From UBA1794 sp031552405 (GTDB lineage: Bacteria; Bacteroidota; Bacteroidia; Bacteroidales; Bacteroidaceae), in the NCBI GenBank assembly GCA_031552405.1, contig JAVBMN010000026.1, positions 62,001 through 126,000 of the forward strand: DNA of 64,000 nucleotides, written 5' to 3'. The position numbers and the translations under genes are program-made. Below the pieces are notes generated by a model. It made no database searches. It saw only the letters and a program-made list of their open reading frames with translations, and was not told the DNA's origin. This document shows, piece after piece, positions 59,759-64,000 of this stretch; position 1 is the stretch's first letter; the number at the start of each line of letters is the position of its first letter.

Positions 59759-61246
59759 ATGACACAGCCCCTTGTTATCTATAATACGCTTACGCGTAAG
59801 AAAGAAGAATTCGTTCCTCTCCATGCCCCCCATGTAGGTATGTATGTATGCGGCCCCACGGTATACGGTGATCCACATTTAGGACATGCCCGCCCCGCCA
59901 TTACCTTCGACTTGGTGTTCCGCTACCTGCAACACATCGGGTACAAGGTTCGTTACGTACGTAACATCACTGATGTAGGCCATCTGGAGCATGACGCCGA
60001 CGAGGGCGAAGACAAGATAGCCAAGAAGGCCCGTCTGGAGCAGCTGGAGCCTATGGAAGTAGTGCAATATTACACCCTGCGCTATCACAAGGCTATGGAT
60101 GCGCTAAATGTGCTCCCTCCCAGCATCGAACCGCATGCCTCCGGTCATATCATCGAACAGGAAGAGTTTGTAAAGAAGATACTGGATGCCGGATATGCCT
60201 ACGAAAGCCAAGGTTCCATCTACTTTGACGTGGAGCGTTACAGCAAAGACCACCGCTACGGCATCCTCTCCGGACGTAACGTAGAGGAACTCCTCAGCAC
60301 CACCCGCGAGCTGGACGGGCAGAGCGAGAAACGTAACTCCGCCGACTTTGCCCTGTGGAAGAAAGCTTCCCCCGAACACATCATGCACTGGCCCAGCCCC
60401 TGGGGTGAAGGGTTCCCGGGATGGCACATGGAGTGCTCGGCCATGGGTACCAAGTATTTAGGCGAAGAATTCGACATACACGGTGGCGGTCTGGACCTGT
60501 TATTTCCCCATCATGAGTGCGAGATAGCGCAATCGGTAGCTGCCTTGGGACATCCCAGTGTGAAGTACTGGATGCACAACAATATGATCACCATTCACGG
60601 TACAAAGATGGGGAAAAGTCTGGGTAACTTCATTACTCTGAGTGAGTTCTTCAACGGAGAGCACGCCTCACTGACACAGGCGTATGCCCCCATGACCATC
60701 CGCTTCTTCATCCTTCAGGCTCATTATTGCAGCACGGTAGACTTCAGCAATGAAGCGTTGCAGGCTTCTGAGAAGGGGCTCGGCCGCCTGCTCGAAGCAT
60801 TGGACAACATGGAGAAGATCACTCCCGCAGCTGCTTCCTCCGAAGAGGCAGGTAGCATAGCGAAAGCATTACGCGGAAAATGCTATGAGGCCATGAATGA
60901 CGACCTCAACTCACCCATTGTCATCTCCCATCTCTTTGATGCCACCCGGATCATCAACTCTGTTCTTGCCGGGAAAGAGTCACTCTCTGCCGAAGATCTC
61001 AAGGAATTGAAAGATACATTCCACCTGTTCCTCATCGACCTACTCGGCATTACACAGAATACCGTTTCTCAAGGCGAGAACCTTGATAGTTATGCGAAAG
61101 CCATCGACCTGCTCCTCACCTTGCGTAGCGAGGCCAAGGCGAATAAAGACTGGGCTACTTCTGATAAGATTCGCAATGAGCTGACCGCCCTTGGTTTTGA
61201 AATCAAGGACACGAAGGATGGCTTTGAGTGGAAACTGAACAAATAA
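59759..61246 (+). CDS. cysS: Cysteine-tRNA ligase
   Basis: CysRS charges tRNA-Cys with cysteine. The 495-residue protein has the HIGH-type motif in GPTVYGDPHLGHARP (about 30-44), the zinc-site Cys in MYVCGPTVYG, the WHMECSAM and HHECEIAQ segments with further zinc ligands, and the KMSKS-type loop as KMGKSLGNF. The C-terminal DALR domain and helical tail are complete, ending in WATSDKIRNELTALGFEIKDTKDGFEWK. The start at 59759 follows from the promoter box and homology. Single-gene identity is secure. Confidence 0.97.
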   Translation: MTQPLVIYNTLTRKKEEFVPLHAPHVGMYVCGPTVYGDPHLGHARPAITFDLVFRYLQHIGYKVRYVRNITDVGHLEHDADEGEDKIAKKARLEQLEPMEVVQYYTLRYHKAMDALNVLPPSIEPHASGHIIEQEEFVKKILDAGYAYESQGSIYFDVERYSKDHRYGILSGRNVEELLSTTRELDGQSEKRNSADFALWKKASPEHIMHWPSPWGEGFPGWHMECSAMGTKYLGEEFDIHGGGLDLLFPHHECEIAQSVAALGHPSVKYWMHNNMITIHGTKMGKSLGNFITLSEFFNGEHASLTQAYAPMTIRFFILQAHYCSTVDFSNEALQASEKGLGRLLEALDNMEKITPAAASSEEAGSIAKALRGKCYEAMNDDLNSPIVISHLFDATRIINSVLAGKESLSAEDLKELKDTFHLFLIDLLGITQNTVSQGENLDSYAKAIDLLLTLRSEAKANKDWATSDKIRNELTALGFEIKDTKDGFEWKLNK

Positions 61247-61278
61247 GGGAACAATCCCGCTCCTGAGATGTTTACATA

Positions 61279-61349
61279 GTAGGGGCGAATTGCATTCGCC
61301 CGCCAGTTTGTATTATTTATCAAAACGGGCGGATGCAATCCGCCCCTAC
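61279..61349. repeat. Paired GTAGGGGCG...CGCCCCTAC palindromic repeat
   Basis: GTAGGGGCGAATTGCATTCG (61279-61298 on) and its partner ending TGCAATCCGCCCCTAC (61334-61349) are inverted copies of one unit of 24 bases, separated by 23 bp. Each unit also contains a short inner palindrome. I have the impression of this kind of repeat in many bacterial genomes. Its right end is only 5 bp before the thioesterase start codon. Confidence 0.8.
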
Positions 61350-61354
61350 AGCGT

Positions 61355-61774
61355 ATGACAACAAAAGATTTCTTCAAGAAAGACCAATTCGCCAGCGGCG
61401 CAGGTGTAGAACTCATAGAGGTACGCCCCGGCTATGCCCGCGCCAATATGACCGTAACCACCGCCCACCTCAATGCCGGAGGACGCACACAGGGTGGGGC
61501 TGTCTTTACCCTGGCCGATCTGGCCATTGCAGCGGCAGCCAATGCACATGGCAGAATTGCATTCTCCACCTCTTCCAATATTAGTTATTTCCTCGGCTCC
61601 GGTCCGGGGGAGGTGCTCAAAGCTGAGGCGTTTGAGCTCTACCTTCATCACCGCATGACCTTTTACCGCTGTGATGTATTCAATGAAAAAGACGAGCTGA
61701 TCGCCCAAATGACAGCCCAACTTTATCGTAAAGACATACCTTTGCCTATCGAAGGACAGCCGCAAGAGAAATAA
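61355..61774 (+). CDS. PaaI-type hotdog thioesterase
   Basis: A 139-residue hotdog-fold protein of the PaaI/acyl-CoA thioesterase group. The motif LNAGGRTQGGAVFTLADLAIAAAAN (about 43-67) covers the helix and active-site region. It would hydrolyse a small acyl- or aryl-CoA ester in the cytoplasm; substrate unknown. The start codon lies 5 bp after the palindromic repeat at 61279-61349, so a promoter must lie within or upstream of that repeat, or it reads through from cysS. Confidence 0.87.
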   Translation: MTTKDFFKKDQFASGAGVELIEVRPGYARANMTVTTAHLNAGGRTQGGAVFTLADLAIAAAANAHGRIAFSTSSNISYFLGSGPGEVLKAEAFELYLHHRMTFYRCDVFNEKDELIAQMTAQLYRKDIPLPIEGQPQEK

Positions 61775-61800
61775 ATACGACTATTTAAAGACAAACTCAC

Positions 61801-62451
61801 ATGAAGAAAGTAACAATCATCGGAGCAAGTGGCTTTATTGGATCAGCCATTTTGCAAGAAGCCTTGTCAAGAGGTTACCAAGTGCAGGCTATTGCCAGAA
61901 ACCCGGAACGTATCAATGCCTCATCTTCCAGCCTGAAGGTAGTGGCTGCGGATGTGATGGATACCCCACAACTTGCAAAGATGCTGCATGACACAAGTGA
62001 TTTAATCAGCGCTTACAATCCCGGATGGGGCAATCCGAATATGTATGAAGACACATTGAAAGGTTACCTGTCTATTATCCATGCTGCCAAACAAGCAGGC
62101 GTAAAACGCGTATTGGTAGTAGGTGGTGCCGGTACATTGCTCGTAGCTCCCGGCACAGAGGTGATGGATACGGGTGTACTGCCCGAAGCTATCATGCCTG
62201 GCGTAAAAAGCCTCGCTAAGATCTTTAAAGAGCACCTTATTCCTGAAAAGGAGTTGGATTGGGTATTCTTCTCCCCTGCCGGAACTATCGAGCCTGGTGA
62301 ACGTACCGGGGTATTCCGCTTAGGAAAAAACGATCTGATGGTTAATGACAAAGGCGAAAGCCGCATCTCGGTAGAAGATTATGCAGTAGCTATGATTGAC
62401 GAGTTAGAAACTCCCAAGCACCACCAAGAACGCTTCACTATTGGCTATTGA
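61801..62451 (+). CDS. NAD(P)-binding protein (atypical SDR / NmrA-like)
   Basis: A 216-residue Rossmann-fold protein. The dinucleotide loop is KVTIIGASGFIGSAILQEAL (about 3-22), with RGYQVQAIARNPERI following, then VLVVGGAGTLLVAPG in the core. The short length and missing catalytic Tyr-x-x-x-Lys place it with atypical SDRs such as YwnB or NmrA-like reductases. It could be a flavin or quinone reductase-like enzyme or a redox sensor; I cannot tell. It starts 26 bp after the thioesterase stop and is followed by a hairpin at 62471-62523. Confidence 0.83.
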   Translation: MKKVTIIGASGFIGSAILQEALSRGYQVQAIARNPERINASSSSLKVVAADVMDTPQLAKMLHDTSDLISAYNPGWGNPNMYEDTLKGYLSIIHAAKQAGVKRVLVVGGAGTLLVAPGTEVMDTGVLPEAIMPGVKSLAKIFKEHLIPEKELDWVFFSPAGTIEPGERTGVFRLGKNDLMVNDKGESRISVEDYAVAMIDELETPKHHQERFTIGY

Positions 62452-62470
62452 GGAGCTTAAGACCTTACCA

Positions 62471-62523
62471 TACCTCCGTAAGTACTCTATCCCACTCTAG
62501 GCGATAAGTACTGACGGAGGTAC
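62471..62523 (+). terminator. Imperfect hairpin after the NAD(P)-binding protein gene
   Basis: TACCTCCGTAAGTACT (62471-62486) pairs with AGTACTGACGGAGGTA (62507-62522) apart from one mismatch, with GAT/ATC pairs inside. A TTTAT follows. Likely terminator of the upstream gene. Confidence 0.6.
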
Positions 62524-62614
62524 TTTATATCAGCACTTGCAGGAACTTTTTCCGTATTTCCGGCAAAACACACAGACTACCCTTTCTTTTCTTGCATCTT
62601 TCCCCGAAAACCAT

Positions 62615-62622
62615 TACTTTTG
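62615..62622 (+). promoter_or_regulatory. -7 promoter box before the 62631 gene
   Basis: TACTTTTG fits TAnnTTTG and is only 8 bp from the first ATG (62631). The start site would be near 62629, giving almost no leader if that ATG is used. Confidence 0.55.
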
Positions 62623-62630
62623 CGAAACAA

Positions 62631-63008
62631 ATGTATATGCGGAGTCACTGGTTTAAATACATATTTGTAGGCATTCTGTTGATTACATACATCAACAGAG
62701 GTTTTTTTGTGTCGGCACCCGAGGCAGAACCTATACATACCTCCACCTCCGGAAAATACGAGATCAACAGTTTGATTGAGTTCCTGATATGGGTTGCCTC
62801 CGGCTATGAAAACGACATTGACGAAGACGGCAACACGCCGGAATCTTACCATTTCGCCAAAGTCATAGACCCTACAGACCATCATCTACTATACTCTGTC
62901 ACTGTGGAACGGCCCTATACGATCATCCACAGGATACAAGTACCACTCACTGAACAAATTCCTGCTCCGCCTACTTACGGCACAGTAGACCATCCTCCCG
63001 AAGCATAA
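62631..63008 (+). CDS. Small exported or membrane-anchored protein, function unknown
   Basis: A 125-residue protein with an N-terminal hydrophobic segment (about 8-28: WFKYIFVGILLITYINRGFFVS) followed by a soluble part with NSLIEFLIWVASGYENDIDEDGNTPESYHF, and a proline-rich end (IPAPPTYGTVDHPPE). The frame is open from 62592, but a -7 box ends at 62622, so the ATG at 62631 or the one at 62637 must be the start. The following TolC-family gene begins 115 bp later in the same direction, so a role linked to efflux is possible but not shown. I do not recognise the family. Confidence 0.65.
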   Translation: MYMRSHWFKYIFVGILLITYINRGFFVSAPEAEPIHTSTSGKYEINSLIEFLIWVASGYENDIDEDGNTPESYHFAKVIDPTDHHLLYSVTVERPYTIIHRIQVPLTEQIPAPPTYGTVDHPPEA

Positions 63009-63123
63009 TCCGTACTCCATCAGTACCTCCTTGTACCATACATAGGAGGCAACTCTGCATTCTGTATAATCTCATTCTACGGATGCACATTCTATAGTTT
63101 ATTACCTATTAAAACAGTACGGA

Positions 63124-64000
63124 ATGAATGCTTTTTTAAAAGCGTTTACGCCTGCATGCCTGCTATTATTCAGCGGGGCACATGTCATGGCGCAAAACGA
63201 TACAATTATAATATCTGCAAAACAGGCTGAGGAACTATTCCTTCAGCAAAACTTGCAACTGATAGCCGAAAGGCTGAATATAGACAAGGCCGAGGCAGAT
63301 ATCCTGCAGGCCAAACTATGGCCCAACCCCACGTTTACAGTCGATCAGGTCAACCTTTGGTCCACCGATGCACAACGACAAGGGACGGACGAAGTGATCC
63401 CTCCTCTAACCGGTTCTTTTGGGAAAAACCTGGAGTTTGGAATTGGGATAGAGCAGCTACTCCTGATGGGCGGAAAACGCCGCAAACTGACAGACAGAGA
63501 GAAGGTATCAAAAGAAATTGCCGGGCAATATTTTGAGGAACTGCTGTGCGCCCTCAAGGTCGAACTCCGCAATACCTGCACAGAGCTCTGCTATTTCCAA
63601 CAATACCTGGATGTACTACTGAGACAGGAACATCTGTTAAACTCTCTGACGGATAACTACCGGCAGCAAACCGCACAAGGTGCCATTGCACAAAGTCAGC
63701 TGCTACGCCTACAGGGCGCTATGCTTTCAGTAGAATCCGAAGCAAATGAGGTACGCAAAGAGATCAGGCTCCGAGAAAAGAACCTCCGGGTAATGCTTGC
63801 CATCTCTTCGCCTATACACATCTACCTGACGGAAGAAGAGGAAACCCCTCCCCCGCCGGATCTCTTCTCCTATGCATCACTGGCGGAGAAAACGGCCTCT
63901 ACACGTCCGGATCTGAAAAGGTACACCCTTCAAAGTGACTATTACGAGAAGTCAATACGGTATGAGAAATCCTTGCGTGTACCCGATCTCACCCTCCATG
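63124..64000 (+). CDS. TolC-family outer-membrane protein, N-terminal part (cut by window edge)
   Basis: The visible 292 codons start MNAFLKAFTPACLLLFSGAHVMAQ, a signal peptide, then the first TolC repeat: SAKQAEELFLQQNLQLIAERLNIDKAEADILQAKLWPNPTF, followed by FGIGIEQLLLMGGKR and long helices (EVRKEIRLREKNLRVMLAI). The match is closest to the CusC/CzcC-like branch that pairs with RND heavy-metal or multidrug pumps. The rest, including the second repeat, is beyond the right edge. Periplasmic adaptor and pump genes are expected next but cannot be seen. Confidence 0.9.
   Translation, partial: MNAFLKAFTPACLLLFSGAHVMAQNDTIIISAKQAEELFLQQNLQLIAERLNIDKAEADILQAKLWPNPTFTVDQVNLWSTDAQRQGTDEVIPPLTGSFGKNLEFGIGIEQLLLMGGKRRKLTDREKVSKEIAGQYFEELLCALKVELRNTCTELCYFQQYLDVLLRQEHLLNSLTDNYRQQTAQGAIAQSQLLRLQGAMLSVESEANEVRKEIRLREKNLRVMLAISSPIHIYLTEEEETPPPPDLFSYASLAEKTASTRPDLKRYTLQSDYYEKSIRYEKSLRVPDLTLH

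Overview
The window looks like chromosomal DNA of a gut-type Bacteroidales bacterium, most like Parabacteroides or a relative; this is inferred from gene content and no search was run. Three lines support it: repeated promoters with the Bacteroidetes -7 box TAnnTTTG, a type IX secretion (T9SS) core operon (porP-gldKLMN) with two genes encoding T9SS-type C-terminal sorting domains, and a secreted glycosidase cluster. No rRNA, tRNA, CRISPR array, transposase or integrase was recognised.

Layout. 1-1525 (-): acetate kinase (cut by the left edge) and pta. 2024-5161 (+): LrgA/LrgB-type membrane pair and two GNAT-fold proteins. 5162-5987: gene-free, with a promoter-to-terminator unit that looks like a structured non-coding RNA. 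5988-12866 (-): patatin-like phospholipase, small lipoprotein, S41 protease, Xaa-Pro aminopeptidase, asd. 12958-17653 (+): T9SS cargo protein, Kef-type antiporter, tcdA, ABC ATPase; VanZ-like gene (-) and helix-hairpin-helix protein (+) follow. 19241-22363: murF (-), then folP and cdaA (+). 22371-31069 (-): eight closely packed genes (glsA-like, glsB-like, dut, TPR lipoprotein, DUF4292 lipoprotein, EnvC-like, flippase, glycosyltransferase). 31262-33358 (-): CotH-family T9SS cargo. 33524-35069 (+): methyltransferase-like, cobalamin adenosyltransferase, DUF2795 protein.

35632-49662 (+) is a one-direction run of six exported carbohydrate-active proteins: GH51, GxGYxYP, GH51, GH92, GH3, GH92. It has no SusC/SusD pair and no regulator here. 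The second GH92 has Gln where the first has the Glu of the HGNEP motif, which suggests an unusual substrate. An AT-rich orphan gene with a PD-(D/E)XK-like motif follows, then a 1.1-kb island of nested inverted repeats, then a beta-propeller glycosidase-like gene (-). 53483-59635 (+) is the T9SS operon, followed by cysS, a thioesterase, an NAD(P)-binding protein, a small membrane protein and a TolC-family gene cut by the right edge.

The least explained content is between the genes: arrays of imperfectly palindromic units at a 21-22 nt pitch (1716-1800, 19100-19225, 35384-35465, 50762-50930), a ~270-bp dispersed repeat in opposite orientations at 18975 and 51035, ATGCAGCAA repeats, and a 110-bp perfect inverted repeat. 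These, the candidate RNA at 5462-5862, and the Gln-type GH92 are the best places to look for something undescribed.
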